64,000 bases of DNA, taken from positions 1,426,001-1,490,000 of the forward strand of contig NZ_LN831034.1 of the NCBI RefSeq assembly GCF_002055535.1, written 5' to 3'. Each line of letters begins with the position of its first letter. The first letter of the stretch is position 1. The notes under the pieces are model-generated. The model worked only from the letters and a program-made list of their open reading frames with translations, did not search any database and was not told the origin of the DNA. The position numbers and the translations under genes were made by a program. This document shows, piece after piece, positions 41,253 to 51,987 of the stretch. Origin of the DNA: Streptococcus pyogenes. Its GTDB lineage: Bacteria; Bacillota; Bacilli; Lactobacillales; Streptococcaceae.

Positions 41253-42752
41253 TCACACAGTTTTGTGTGCAAAACTAGACTTAGCTGCTGGGCTGAGTGA
41301 GAGTTCCTCTTCTCGTGTATTTTTTTGCTGGAAAAGGTCTTTGAGAAAAGCTTCTAAAGCAGTGAGTTCATAGGGGGAGCTATACTGTTTTAACCGGTAA
41401 TAGGGTAAATCTTGTCTCGGTAAACAGACAGTCTGATAGGTAATCAGACAATCATAAACTTTCTGATGATCATAGGGCATTAATTGAAAATCCCTACGAT
41501 GCCCCAAATGACGTCTAATGGCCAATTCCGCAATGGCTGCTTCCACCTTATTTTGCCCCAAGGCAAGCCCTACTAAAAGAGGCTCATGGTGGCGCTCAAT
41601 GGAAAAAATCAACAATGCTAAAATGTCGTCACTCAACTGCTGACTGAAATCCGTTTCCTGATCCATTTGCAGCACTAAATGGTTTATGATAACCCTTAAA
41701 AGCGCTCTTTTATCTTCGCCTACTAATTGATAAAGGTATTGGCTATTGGTTGGTTGACTAAGGATAGCTCCTTTAAAAAAGTAAGCTTTGGAAAAAAATA
41801 TCCCCAAGCCATAAATGATTTCCTCCTTTGTCTGATGGATAATCACATGAGCCTTCTTTAAAAGCCATAAGGCTTCTGAAATGTGATCAGCAATAGGACC
41901 TCCAAAACCCAAACTATACTTCATGCTGGCAATAGGAAGTAGAGGATAAGCATGCAAAAAGACAAAGAGGCTCTTAGCTTCAAAAGCATCAAATTCAAGG
42001 GCATAGCGTCTTAAGTAATGTAAAAGCATGCTTTCTAAGCGCTTAAAGAAAATATTAGATGTCATAAAGTCACTATCTCTTAAAAAATGATCATTGTAGC
42101 CTTTTTGAAAGGACATTCGCGCTTGCGAAATCGCCAACCAAATCAATAATTGTTCTAAGGCTTCTGCCGATAATGACTGGCCAATCAGCCGCTCAATTAA
42201 GGTAGCCAAATGCGAAGCGTCTAACTGATTGACCAAGGCGTCTATGCCTTGTCTGGTCAAGGTATGGCGGAACAATTCAAAATAGAAATAACGCCACTGA
42301 AGCTCACTTCCCAGTTGTCTGCCTTGCGAGAGCGCCAGATCAAATTCTGATAAAAGCTGGTTGAGGTGAGCTAATTGTCTGTTTAGAGTAGCTTCACTAA
42401 CCATCAGTTCAACGGATAAGTTGGTGATGTTAAAGTGTTCATGGCAGTACATGTAGGTCAATATCTGATAGGCAACCGATTCTTTGAGAAGCAGAGCTAC
42501 CAAATCCTCCCAATGGAACTGGCCATTTTCTTTTAAGCTCAGACTGTCTTTTTCTAAAAGTAATTGACAGGCTAAACCTTGTTCTCGACACAAATGATTT
42601 AGATTGTCAATGTATTTTAATAGGGTCACTTTAGACAAGTTTGATAGCCTCATTAGGTCTTTTAGCCTTAACGTTTCTTTAGCATGATAAAGGGTCACCA
42701 AGAGACGATATTGGGCCCTTCGTTCCTTATCCATTAAGTCTTCAATCTTCAT
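41253..42752 (-). CDS. RofA-like / Mga-type stand-alone regulator
   Basis: 499 residues from the ATG at 42752 (MKIEDLMDKERRAQYRLL), with AGAGG upstream. Two N-terminal helix-turn-helix regions (LRLKDLMRLSNLSKVTLLKYI, and NLSVELMVSEATLNRQLAHL) are followed by a long helical PRD-like region. The layout matches RofA-like and Mga virulence regulators of streptococci. It does not look like RofA, Nra, RALP3 or RivR as I recall them. It overlaps the end of the oxidoreductase gene by 11 bases and precedes talC, so it may answer to glycerol or pentose signals. Confidence 0.8.
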   Translation of the reverse strand: MKIEDLMDKERRAQYRLLVTLYHAKETLRLKDLMRLSNLSKVTLLKYIDNLNHLCREQGLACQLLLEKDSLSLKENGQFHWEDLVALLLKESVAYQILTYMYCHEHFNITNLSVELMVSEATLNRQLAHLNQLLSEFDLALSQGRQLGSELQWRYFYFELFRHTLTRQGIDALVNQLDASHLATLIERLIGQSLSAEALEQLLIWLAISQARMSFQKGYNDHFLRDSDFMTSNIFFKRLESMLLHYLRRYALEFDAFEAKSLFVFLHAYPLLPIASMKYSLGFGGPIADHISEALWLLKKAHVIIHQTKEEIIYGLGIFFSKAYFFKGAILSQPTNSQYLYQLVGEDKRALLRVIINHLVLQMDQETDFSQQLSDDILALLIFSIERHHEPLLVGLALGQNKVEAAIAELAIRRHLGHRRDFQLMPYDHQKVYDCLITYQTVCLPRQDLPYYRLKQYSSPYELTALEAFLKDLFQQKNTREEELSLSPAAKSSFAHKTV

Positions 42753-44088
42753 GGCGGAGCCTCTTTTCAAATAATTTGAGACAAGCTTCATGAAGATGAT
42801 AAGCCAAATCACTGTGACCTTGTAAAAAGAGAAAATCTTGAAATGCTAAGTCAGCGTCTGTAACTTTCAGAGCCAGAGCCTGACCTAATTGATTGGCGAT
42901 GACAAGAGCATTGGTTTTGGATAGGAGCTGAGCGCCTATTAAAATCCCATCCGTTTTTCTAGCTATTAATTTCAGCCAAAAGAGGTTTTTAGAATCCCCA
43001 TTTTGGTACAAATAGCTACACGTATCCATATAAAGCTCTGCTTCTTCTTCTGTCACACCAACACTCGCGCGATAATAATCAAAGTGAGAACTTCCTAATA
43101 CCTTGACCGTCTGTAATGGAGGAATAGGATATCCAGCTAAATGCAGAGCCAGAGCCTGACCTGTCTTCATTGCTTGGTTAATCAAAGGTGTATAGTAATC
43201 CATTCCCAATATACCAAAATGCAATGAAACCATGTCTCCAATGGCATAGATATTAGCCTGGCTGGTCTGTAAGTTTTCATTAACCAAAATGGTCTTATCC
43301 AGAGCACAAGCCACTTGTCCTTGCAAAAGGTGTGTATTTGGCCTAAAGTTAATGGCTAAAATAGCCAAATCACCTTGGAAGGTGTCCCCTTGCTCGGTAT
43401 GAGCGACAACTTTTCCCTCTATCTCATGAATAGCCGTAACACGCTTATTATTAATAAAGGTGACATGGTGAGTGGACATTTCTGCCATTACAGGGGCTAT
43501 CAGTTCTGCGTCAGTCTGATAGAAATCTGGACGTTCGGCTGCTTCAATCAGTTTGACCCGTTTGCCTTGTAAGGACAAACTGTAGGCAAGGTCTAAGCCA
43601 ATCAAGCCGGCACCAATAACCAAGACCTCTTGGCTAGCCTCAATCAGTTTTAAACTAGCTTGGCTTTCTTCATAATATTTGGTTACCAAAACTTTGTTGG
43701 TCTGTGACGTCTCAATATAATGAGACTGGGGGCTAGCACCCATGGCACAAACAAGCGTTTCATAACCTTCTTCAAAAACTCGTCCTTGACTGTCTTTGAG
43801 AAGCAAGGTGTTTGAGGGAGCTTCGATAGCTAACACTTCTGCTTGAATAAACCGATGGTTAGACTCTATTTGTGCTGCTAGGCAGGCTCTTCCCCACATA
43901 GCATCAGACAGGTCTTGAATGTCTCCTCTGAATAATTGGTTGATACCATTTGGAATATAATTGGGACAGCTTTCCTTATCAATGAGAATGATTTGGGAAT
44001 CTGGATTGAGGTCCTTATATTTATCAACAAAGGCTAGACCAGCAAAGGATGCCCCGATAACATGTATGGTCTTTGTCGTTAATGTCAT
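42742..44088 (-). CDS. NADH-oxidase / CoA-disulfide-reductase-like flavoprotein lacking the redox cysteine
   Basis: 448 residues from the ATG at 44088 (MTLTTKTIHVIGASFAG). FAD site IHVIGASFAGLAFVDK, NAD site VLVIGAGLIGLDLAYSL and IYAIGDMV identify the pyridine nucleotide-disulfide oxidoreductase family. In Nox, peroxidase and CoA-disulfide reductases the redox cysteine lies in S[FY]LxCG; here the matching stretch is NYIPNGIN, with Asn47 in its place, and the only nearby Cys is residue 41. The gene follows glpKOF and has its own promoter with a cre site. A redox sensor or altered oxidase is possible. Confidence 0.8.
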   Translation of the reverse strand: MTLTTKTIHVIGASFAGLAFVDKYKDLNPDSQIILIDKESCPNYIPNGINQLFRGDIQDLSDAMWGRACLAAQIESNHRFIQAEVLAIEAPSNTLLLKDSQGRVFEEGYETLVCAMGASPQSHYIETSQTNKVLVTKYYEESQASLKLIEASQEVLVIGAGLIGLDLAYSLSLQGKRVKLIEAAERPDFYQTDAELIAPVMAEMSTHHVTFINNKRVTAIHEIEGKVVAHTEQGDTFQGDLAILAINFRPNTHLLQGQVACALDKTILVNENLQTSQANIYAIGDMVSLHFGILGMDYYTPLINQAMKTGQALALHLAGYPIPPLQTVKVLGSSHFDYYRASVGVTEEEAELYMDTCSYLYQNGDSKNLFWLKLIARKTDGILIGAQLLSKTNALVIANQLGQALALKVTDADLAFQDFLFLQGHSDLAYHLHEACLKLFEKRLRHED

Positions 44089-44097
44089 AATAGTATT

Positions 44098-44135
44098 ATT
44101 ATAGCAGTTGTTTTTAAGATATGAAAGCGTTTTAC
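44098..44135 (-). promoter_or_regulatory. Promoter of the oxidoreductase gene with a cre site over the -35
   Basis: TG-C-TATAAT (minus, 44106-44098) predicts transcription from about 44091, three bases before the ATG at 44088. A cre-like site at 44122-44135 (TGAAAGCGTTTTAC on the plus strand) matches 12 of 14 and covers the -35 position. CcpA repression is likely. The leader is too short for a normal ribosome site. Confidence 0.65.
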
Positions 44136-44156
44136 CTAATCCTATAAAGAAAATGC

Positions 44157-44188
44157 AAAGGAGCTGGCCTATGATAGCCAACCCCTTT
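44157..44188 (-). terminator. Terminator after glpF
   Basis: Arms 44157-44168 and 44177-44188 pair over 12 positions with two G-U pairs, then GCATTTTC on the minus strand. Confidence 0.5.
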
Positions 44189-44196
44189 AGTGATGG

Positions 44197-44898
44197 TTAG
44201 GACATGACTTGGAAAAGCAAAACTGCTAAGACCGCTCCAATAATTGGTCCTACAACAGGTATCCAAGCATAAGACCAATCAGAATCTCCCTTGTTGTTGA
44301 GTGGTAGAATAGCATGAACTAGACGAGGTCCTAAATCACGTGCTGGGTTAATGGCGTAACCTGTCGTTCCTCCTAAGGATAACCCAATCCCAATAACCAA
44401 GGTACCTACACAGAGGGTTCCTAGTCCTGCTGGCATATCATATAAGCCAAATGCCAAAATACCAAGCATCAAGACAAAGGTCCCAAAGATTTCACTCAAT
44501 AGGTTTGAGCTAGTATCTCGAATAGCAGGACCTGTCGCAAATGTCCCTAAAATATCAGCCTGACTCTCAGCAGCCAGATAATGTGGCCTGAACTGAAGGA
44601 ATACCAGAGTTGAACCAACCATAGCTCCCAATAGTTGGGCAAGGCTATAGGCAATGGCTGTTGACCAGGCAATGGTTCCACTCATGGCAAAAGCAAGGCT
44701 AACAGCTGGATTGAGGTGGGCAGGGGCAACTTTGCCACTGATAAAGACTGCCACAGCAACTGCAATTCCCCAGCCAGTCGCAATCACGATCCAGCCAGAA
44801 GCATGGGTTTTCGTTTTGGGCAAGACAACCCCTGCTACCACACCATTTCCTAGTAAAACCAATAAGGCTGTACCCAAAAATTCGCCAAAGATATCCAT
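44197..44898 (-). CDS. glpF: Glycerol facilitator (aquaglyceroporin)
   Basis: 233 residues, six membrane helices. Both aquaporin half-helix motifs are present: LNPAVSLAF and INPARDLGPRL, the second with the Asp that marks glycerol-conducting members. Starts one base after the glpO stop. It should give facilitated glycerol entry for GlpK. Confidence 0.95.
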   Translation of the reverse strand: MDIFGEFLGTALLVLLGNGVVAGVVLPKTKTHASGWIVIATGWGIAVAVAVFISGKVAPAHLNPAVSLAFAMSGTIAWSTAIAYSLAQLLGAMVGSTLVFLQFRPHYLAAESQADILGTFATGPAIRDTSSNLLSEIFGTFVLMLGILAFGLYDMPAGLGTLCVGTLVIGIGLSLGGTTGYAINPARDLGPRLVHAILPLNNKGDSDWSYAWIPVVGPIIGAVLAVLLFQVMS

Positions 44899-44899
44899 A

Positions 44900-46738
44900 T
44901 TAACCCTCCTGATGGCCTTTTAAGGCACTCAAATCATTGTCTGCAATCACGCGACGAAGATCGTCTTCTTGTGCCACTCTTTCCTGATCAGACCATTCAA
45001 AATGTTTAGCCATTTCATTAATCACTGGGTCAATCAAAGCATCTAGGCTATCTCGCATAAATAAGAGGTGATTTGTTCTTCTCAAGAAATAATCTGTCGG
45101 TTTAAGAGCCATTTCATAATCCATCGCATAATGTAAGGACAAGGTTTCAGCTAAACTTAACCCTTCAGCTGCTGTTAATTGACGAGTTAAGGCAAAGACT
45201 TTTGGCGCATTAGAACCATAAAGGTTTGCCAAATACCTAGCATCATCCATCGAAAGACCACTAAGAGTTCCTAATTGAGCATAGGCTTCTATTTCCGAAT
45301 CTACATTGGCTGGATTGATTTCACCTCCTGAAACAGGATAGGTTTTTGAATTGATAAGCTTGAAGGATTTGCCAAACTCTTCTTTGAGGATTTGAATAAT
45401 CCCTGTCAATGCTCCTTCAGCCATTTTGCGATAGTCGGTAATCTTACCACCTGCCAAGGTAAAGAGTCCATTCTCATCACGCTCAAAACTTGAACCTCGT
45501 GACACTGCAGACGGATCCAATTCTTTTTCAGATGTGCTGGTTTCAACCTGCTTAATAGCTTTTTCAACAGCTTCTCGGCTATCTTCGTGGTTAATATAGG
45601 CTTTGACAGTATCAACCAAGTGATCAAAACTATCATCACTGACTTTACCGCTGTTGCCACCATTGTAGTCAGAAGCACTATTACCTGATAACAAGGGGCG
45701 AAGACCAGCCCAACTGCTTTCAATATCATCAATGGTCACGTTGGCATTTGGAAAGCGGTTATTGACAACGCCTAACAAATAATCCACATCTTCTTGAGTA
45801 ACTTGTGGGTGCTCCAAGTCTCCAGTGTAGTCCGTGTCCGTTGTTCCAAAATAAGTTTTTTCCTCACGTGGCAAGACAAAGACCATACGACCATCATTTA
45901 ACCCTGTGTCAACATAGACAGGTTGAGACACTGGTAATTTTTGACGGTCCACTACCAGATGCACCCCTTTTGTAGGGCGCATTTGATGAATCGGTTGTCC
46001 CTTATGAGAGAATTGACGAATCTCATCACTCCATGGACCTGTGGTGTTGATGACTAATTTAGCCTTGATAATGATTTCTTGATCTGACAGCAGATCACGC
46101 GCCTTCACACCAATAATCTTACCATTGTCATCTAGCAAGAAATCTTCTGCTTTCACATGACTAGCAATAAGAGCCCCATCACGATTAGCTCGTTTGATAT
46201 TTTCAATAACAAGCCTTGCGTCATTATTGCGGAAATCAAGGTAAACCCCACCACCAAGCAAGCCTTCTTGTTTTAAGTCTGGTTCTCGTTTTAAGACTTC
46301 TTCTTTGGTTAACACCTTGTTGGCCGCTGGCGTATTGGACACGCCTGCTAAAAGATCATACAAATCCATAGCGACCTTCAAACGGAACATGCTAAAGGTA
46401 CTGCCAGGTTCGTCATAAACAGGTAATAACATAGGGTCTGGTTTTGGAATGTGGGGTGCAATTTGTTGCACCACAGCCCGCTCTGACACCGTATCTGAAA
46501 CCACCTCCACATCAAATTGTTTCAAGTAACGAAGCCCCCCGTGAACCAATTTGGTTGAACGGCTAGAGGTTCCTTGAGCAAAATCTTGCATCTCAATCAG
46601 ACCCGTATCTAGGCCACTAGCTGCCGCCTGAAGTGCCACACCAGCACCCGTAATACCTCCCCCAATAATCAGTAGGTCTAAATCTCTTTCTTGCATTTTT
46701 TGGAGAGCTAAGCGTCTTGTTTCTCTTGAAAATTCCAT
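44900..46738 (-). CDS. glpO: Alpha-glycerophosphate oxidase
   Basis: 612 residues. FAD motif DLLIIGGGITGAGVALQAAAS, then SSRSTKLVHGGLRYLKQFD, typical of GlpO/GlpD. As a streptococcal oxidase it passes electrons to oxygen and yields dihydroxyacetone phosphate and hydrogen peroxide. It sits between glpK and glpF with 15- and 1-base gaps. The insertion relative to GlpD dehydrogenases (around residues 360-420, Ser/Glu-rich) is typical of streptococcal GlpO. Confidence 0.95.
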   Translation of the reverse strand: MEFSRETRRLALQKMQERDLDLLIIGGGITGAGVALQAAASGLDTGLIEMQDFAQGTSSRSTKLVHGGLRYLKQFDVEVVSDTVSERAVVQQIAPHIPKPDPMLLPVYDEPGSTFSMFRLKVAMDLYDLLAGVSNTPAANKVLTKEEVLKREPDLKQEGLLGGGVYLDFRNNDARLVIENIKRANRDGALIASHVKAEDFLLDDNGKIIGVKARDLLSDQEIIIKAKLVINTTGPWSDEIRQFSHKGQPIHQMRPTKGVHLVVDRQKLPVSQPVYVDTGLNDGRMVFVLPREEKTYFGTTDTDYTGDLEHPQVTQEDVDYLLGVVNNRFPNANVTIDDIESSWAGLRPLLSGNSASDYNGGNSGKVSDDSFDHLVDTVKAYINHEDSREAVEKAIKQVETSTSEKELDPSAVSRGSSFERDENGLFTLAGGKITDYRKMAEGALTGIIQILKEEFGKSFKLINSKTYPVSGGEINPANVDSEIEAYAQLGTLSGLSMDDARYLANLYGSNAPKVFALTRQLTAAEGLSLAETLSLHYAMDYEMALKPTDYFLRRTNHLLFMRDSLDALIDPVINEMAKHFEWSDQERVAQEDDLRRVIADNDLSALKGHQEG

Positions 46739-46753
46739 TCCATCCTCCTCTAG

Positions 46754-48281
<1,528 letters not shown>

Positions 48282-48297
48282 TCATTACCCTCCTTTA

Positions 48298-48328
48298 AGT
48301 AAGCGTTTTCCTATTTGATTCTATTATA
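48298..48328 (-). promoter_or_regulatory. glpK promoter with a strong cre site
   Basis: The minus strand of 48298-48311 reads GGAAAACGCTTACT, matching 13 of 14 cre consensus positions, downstream of a TATAAT (48328-48323). CcpA bound here would block transcription of glpKOF. Confidence 0.65.
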
Positions 48329-48370
48329 GCTAATTTTATCAGAAATATATTATCAAGAATTTTTAAAGCT

Positions 48371-48401
48371 AAAAAAAAGCTGATAAGATAGGTAGCTTAT
48401 C
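48371..48401 (-). terminator. Second hairpin with an eight-T tail upstream of glpK
   Basis: GATAAG/CTTATC stem (48382-48387 with 48396-48401), then AGC and TTTTTTTT on the minus strand. The stem is short, so this is tentative. Confidence 0.4.
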
Positions 48402-48489
48402 CCACTAGATGAACTTGAAAAATCCACTGATGACAACCACATCTCCTCATTTCTAACGAGGTAATCTTTCTTATCAAAGAAAATCAAAA

Positions 48490-48531
48490 GACCCAACAAT
48501 CACTCTGCTAATCCAGAGTCATCATTGGGTC
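48490..48531 (-). terminator. Terminator downstream of the PepSY lipoprotein gene
   Basis: An 18-position stem (GACCCAA...ACTCTG with CAGAGT...TTGGGTC) with three mismatches and a six-base loop, followed by TTTTGATTTTC on the minus strand. Confidence 0.65.
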
Positions 48532-48640
48532 ATAAAGAGAACTAAGCCTCAAAGGCAACACGGTATCAAACAGCCGCGCCTAAGAGGCAAAGACAATTGG
48601 ACACAAGAGTTAAGGCTGTCTTATTCATTACAGTCCTTGA

Positions 48641-48985
48641 TTAGTCATTGATTGGTTCAGAAGATTTTTCCACAATATCCCCTGAGTTGGCGTCAATGGT
48701 ATAGCTGTATTCTTGATCTTTGTTTTGAAACTCGATTTCATACACGGCTTTGCCATCTTCATTATCTTGTGTAACTGATAGCATTTGAGCATCAGCTTCC
48801 GTAACAGAAGCATCTTTTAACGCAATTGATTTGGCTTTGTCTTCTGAGAGTTTAACTTTCTTGCTAGTTTGACTTGTCTTTGGTTGATTATCCATATGAT
48901 CGTCTTTATCATCCATATCACAGGCTGCAAGACTGAGTAAAGAGAGGCTGGCTATGGCTAGTAGAGAGAATTTTTTAATTGTCAT
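48641..48985 (-). CDS. PepSY-domain lipoprotein
   Basis: 114 residues from the ATG at 48985 (MTIKKFSLLAIASL). A lipoprotein signal peptide ends in LSLAAC, with the lipidated Cys at residue 22. The mature part has a charged linker (DMDDKDDHMDN) and one PepSY domain (SEDKAKSIALKDASVTEADA ... YSYTIDANSGDIVEKSSE). PepSY proteins are exported inhibitors of peptidases or wall-associated regulators; the target is unknown. Single gene with its own promoter. Confidence 0.85.
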   Translation of the reverse strand: MTIKKFSLLAIASLSLLSLAACDMDDKDDHMDNQPKTSQTSKKVKLSEDKAKSIALKDASVTEADAQMLSVTQDNEDGKAVYEIEFQNKDQEYSYTIDANSGDIVEKSSEPIND

Positions 48986-49015
48986 AAGTACTACCTTCTT
49001 TCTTTGATTTCTTCT

Positions 49016-49045
49016 ATTATAACTCAAACACATGGTTTTTCCCAA
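49016..49045 (-). promoter_or_regulatory. Promoter of the PepSY lipoprotein gene
   Basis: On the minus strand TTGGGA (49045-49040), an 18-base spacer and TATAAT (49021-49016). Confidence 0.5.
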
Positions 49046-49130
49046 TATTTTGACTATACAATATAAAAACGTGTGGTCACTTTGAAGTATCATACCATTT
49101 AAAATAAAAGCTAACAGTCATCACGATAAA

Positions 49131-49157
49131 CAAAAAGCAGTTCAGAGCTGCTTTTTG
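49131..49157 (-). terminator. Terminator of the UPF0291 gene
   Basis: Perfect 10-base arms 49131-49140 (caaaaagcag) and 49148-49157 with a seven-base loop, three bases from the stop codon. Confidence 0.7.
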
Positions 49158-49159
49158 TC

Positions 49160-49417
49160 TTATGATTTTGGGTCATCTAATGAACGGCCGTGCAAGCCTT
49201 TTTCACGTTGCACCTGTCTTAATTTTTCAGGGGTCACGTCGTTTCCTTCTTCGTCCACCAATTTGATGCCTTCGATATGGTGTCTGACAGAGCGACGATA
49301 GCCTTCAATGTATTCTTCACGGAGTTTTGCCTGTTCCACTTTTTCAGGTCCAGTCAAGCCTACCGTTTTTTTCTTTTTAGCCAGCTCATTGATACGAGCA
49401 ATTTTTTTAGGATCCAT
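49160..49417 (-). CDS. UPF0291 (DUF896, YnzC family) protein
   Basis: 85 residues, charged helical hairpin: [41 protein letters not shown]. subtilis YnzC is SOS-associated and of unknown biochemical function. It follows glyS after 150 bases, and may be read from the glyQS transcript. It is a strongly conserved small Firmicute protein. Confidence 0.85.
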
Positions 49418-49570
49418 GTTAAGCCACTAAGAGCCTGGGAAAAAAGTATAAGGCTTAAAAAACTGACTTGACTCTCACTGTGAAAAGCAATGTTTAAAGG
49501 CCTTGTTTTTTCCACTCGGGTACTGAACTCACTTTTCTAGCTAAGTCCCCAACGGCTCTTTCCTTTCTAT

Positions 49571-51610
49571 TTACTTGGTGTTTAGTTGGTTAAAAGCAAC
49601 AATGGTCTTAGCTTTGCTTACTAAATCTGATAAAATAGCTAAACGGTTGTTTTTAAGGGCTTGATCTCCTGCCATAACCATTGTGTTATCAAAGAAATCA
49701 TTAATCACTGGGCTAAGGGCAAAGACCTGTTCTAACTGCTGGGCAGCACTGCCTGCTAGAGTCAAGCCTTGAATAGCTGCAAACAAAGTGTTTTCTTGCT
49801 CATTTTCAAAGAGGCTAGGGTCCACCTGAACAGAAGCGTCCGCTTTTTCTGCCAAATTAAAAGCACGTGACAAAGATTCAACTGCTGGTTTGTAATTTTC
49901 CGTATGACTGGCTTTGACAAGAGCTTCAGCTGCGGCCAACATTTCTGGAACCACAAAGGTTGAACTTGCTAGAATAGCTTCCCGAATGTCTTTTGGTGCG
50001 GCTTTGCCCATCATCTTATCCACACGAGCACGGATAAAGTTCATCACATCCGCCTTATTGGCATAGGTCAAACTATCAAAGGACAAGTCATATAAGCTAT
50101 CTACCAGCTTATCCATTGGGATGCGCCATCCAAAATGATCAAGAATACGGACAATCCCTTGGGTTGCACGACGTAGAGCATAAGGATCATTAGAGCCAGA
50201 TGGAATCAAGCCAACAGAAAAGAATGACAAGAGAGTATCCAATTTAGCTGCCAAGGCCAGGACAGCGCCAACTTTGGTTTCAGGTAGCGCACCTCCTGCA
50301 GCATCAGGTAAGTAGTGTTCACGGATTGCTGTTGCCACAGCAGCATCTTCACCAGCTAGAAGGGCATATTTTTCACCCATAATCCCTTGCAGCTCATCAA
50401 ATTCACCCACCATACCTGTTAACAGGTCAAATTTGTAAATTTGGGCAGCACGGTCAACAGCTGTGACTTCCTCAGCAGATAGGTTGGCTTCCTTAGCAAG
50501 TGATGCGGCAATGACACGCGTACGATCCATGTGTTCAGCAAGAGAGCCGATTTTTTCATGGAAGGTCACATTGGTCAATTTGGCAACCAAATCAGCAATT
50601 TGCAATTTCTGATCCTCACGCCAGAAGAATTCACCATCTTCTAAGCGAGCTACCAAAACTTTTTCGTTCCCTTTAATAACATTTTCAATGGCTTGATCAT
50701 TCCCATTACGAACTGATACAAAGTTTGGCATCAAGTGACCAGCCTGATCACGTACTACAAAATAACGTTGGTGGTTTTTCATTGATGTTACCAATACTTC
50801 TTCTGGGACATCAAGGTATTTAGCCTCAAAACTTCCCATGAAAGCTGTTGGAAACTCGACCAAGTTCAAAACTTCATTAAGCAAGTCTTCGTCAATGTCA
50901 ACTTGCACACCCTGCTCCACTTCAAGCGTCTTGATTTGCTCCACAATCATCTCTTGACGCTCTTTAGCATCAGCGATAACAAACTGGCTGCGTAAATCAG
51001 CCTCATAAGAATCAGCACTTGTGATAGTGGTTTCAGTACCTAAAAAACGGTGACCACGGCTGACGCGTCCAGAATGAATATCCAAGAAGTCAAGTTCCAA
51101 GGCCTCATCATTCAACAGAACTGTCAAGGTGTGAACAGGACGAATGTATTCAAAACTATTGTTAGCCCAGTGCATGCTGACTGGGAAGGTCATTGCTGAT
51201 AACACTTCAGTAACGCCTAGAAGCACTTCCTTAGCAGGTTTTCCAGCTTCGTGTTTGGTCACATAAACGTATTCTTCTCCTTTGACTTCGCGGAATTCGA
51301 TAGCATCTGTGGTCAAGCCTTTGCCACGAACAAATCCTTGAGCAGCTTTTGAGAAATTCCCATCAGCATCAAGGGCAATTTTCTTAGCAGGCCCTTTAAA
51401 GTCCTCAGTCAAATCCGTTTGCTGATCAGCTAATCCAGACACACGCACTGCCAAACGGCGTGGAGTTGAAAAGGTTTGTATATCTTCAAAAGAGAGACGA
51501 TTTTCTGTTAAGAAAGTCGCCAAGCGCTCTCCCAGTTGTTTTTCACTTGGTGTGACCACGTAGGCTGGAAGTTCTTCCAGACCAAGTTCGATTAGTAGAT
51601 TTTTACTCAT
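49571..51610 (-). CDS. glyS: Glycyl-tRNA synthetase beta subunit
   Basis: 679 residues, the usual beta-subunit size. N-terminal [23 protein letters not shown] and an HD-like region with [16 protein letters not shown] and [19 protein letters not shown] in the C-terminal tRNA-binding half. Forms the alpha2-beta2 enzyme with GlyQ. Downstream of glyQ on the same strand, though with an unusually long gap. Confidence 0.96.
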   Translation of the reverse strand: MSKNLLIELGLEELPAYVVTPSEKQLGERLATFLTENRLSFEDIQTFSTPRRLAVRVSGLADQQTDLTEDFKGPAKKIALDADGNFSKAAQGFVRGKGLTTDAIEFREVKGEEYVYVTKHEAGKPAKEVLLGVTEVLSAMTFPVSMHWANNSFEYIRPVHTLTVLLNDEALELDFLDIHSGRVSRGHRFLGTETTITSADSYEADLRSQFVIADAKERQEMIVEQIKTLEVEQGVQVDIDEDLLNEVLNLVEFPTAFMGSFEAKYLDVPEEVLVTSMKNHQRYFVVRDQAGHLMPNFVSVRNGNDQAIENVIKGNEKVLVARLEDGEFFWREDQKLQIADLVAKLTNVTFHEKIGSLAEHMDRTRVIAASLAKEANLSAEEVTAVDRAAQIYKFDLLTGMVGEFDELQGIMGEKYALLAGEDAAVATAIREHYLPDAAGGALPETKVGAVLALAAKLDTLLSFFSVGLIPSGSNDPYALRRATQGIVRILDHFGWRIPMDKLVDSLYDLSFDSLTYANKADVMNFIRARVDKMMGKAAPKDIREAILASSTFVVPEMLAAAEALVKASHTENYKPAVESLSRAFNLAEKADASVQVDPSLFENEQENTLFAAIQGLTLAGSAAQQLEQVFALSPVINDFFDNTMVMAGDQALKNNRLAILSDLVSKAKTIVAFNQLNTK

Positions 51611-51987
51611 AATTAAGATACCAAGGGCGTTAAGCGGACACCATCAAAATAGCAAAGCGACGCAGGTGCTTGCACCTAGGAAGTCTTGGTCTTTTTGACA
51701 TAGTCCGTAGCCCGTGTTCAGTTCCTTTCTCTAAAAAGTATCTTTTTGATTGTTCCCTTAGGTAGGGGGGACGCAAAGTGAAATTATCCAGTGGATAATT
51801 TCAGAAAACAAAAGTGTTCCATTCCTAGTTAGCCAGCCTAAAGTCTAGCCAACTCCCTCGTTCGATAAGTAACCTTACCGAATTGTCACTACAGCGGGAG
51901 TAACCTTGACTCGGCGACCTTCGGTCGCCCACTTCTTGCTCGCTCTTAAGATTACAAAGCTCGCAACTAGATCATCTTTAAATCGAC
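51611..51987 (-). other. 377-base insert between glyQ and glyS with three hairpins
   Basis: Streptococcal glyQ and glyS usually lie close together. Here the gap has no sizeable open frame but three inverted repeats: 51664-51677 (AGGTGC-tt-GCACCT), 51780-51802 (GAAATTATCCA-g-TGGATAATTTC, 11-base arms) and 51913-51929 (GGCGACC-ttc-GGTCGCC). Base composition is more GC-rich than the flanking intergenic DNA. It might be a dispersed repeat, a small RNA or a translational control element. AGAAAGGAACTGA-type text near 51735 does not lead into a gene. Confidence 0.6.

Larger units (their letters stand above)
48282..48640. other. 359-base interval between the PepSY lipoprotein gene and glpK
   Basis: On the minus strand it holds, in order, a strong terminator (48490-48531), a second hairpin followed by eight Ts (48371-48401), and the glpK promoter region with its cre site. 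No open frame of note was found. The stretch between the two hairpins (about 48400-48490) could be a small RNA. Confidence 0.5.

Noticed and set aside
51913..51929. GC-rich hairpin considered as a terminator between glyQ and glyS
   Set aside because: No T run follows on either strand, so termination is unlikely; it is reported only as part of the odd insert.
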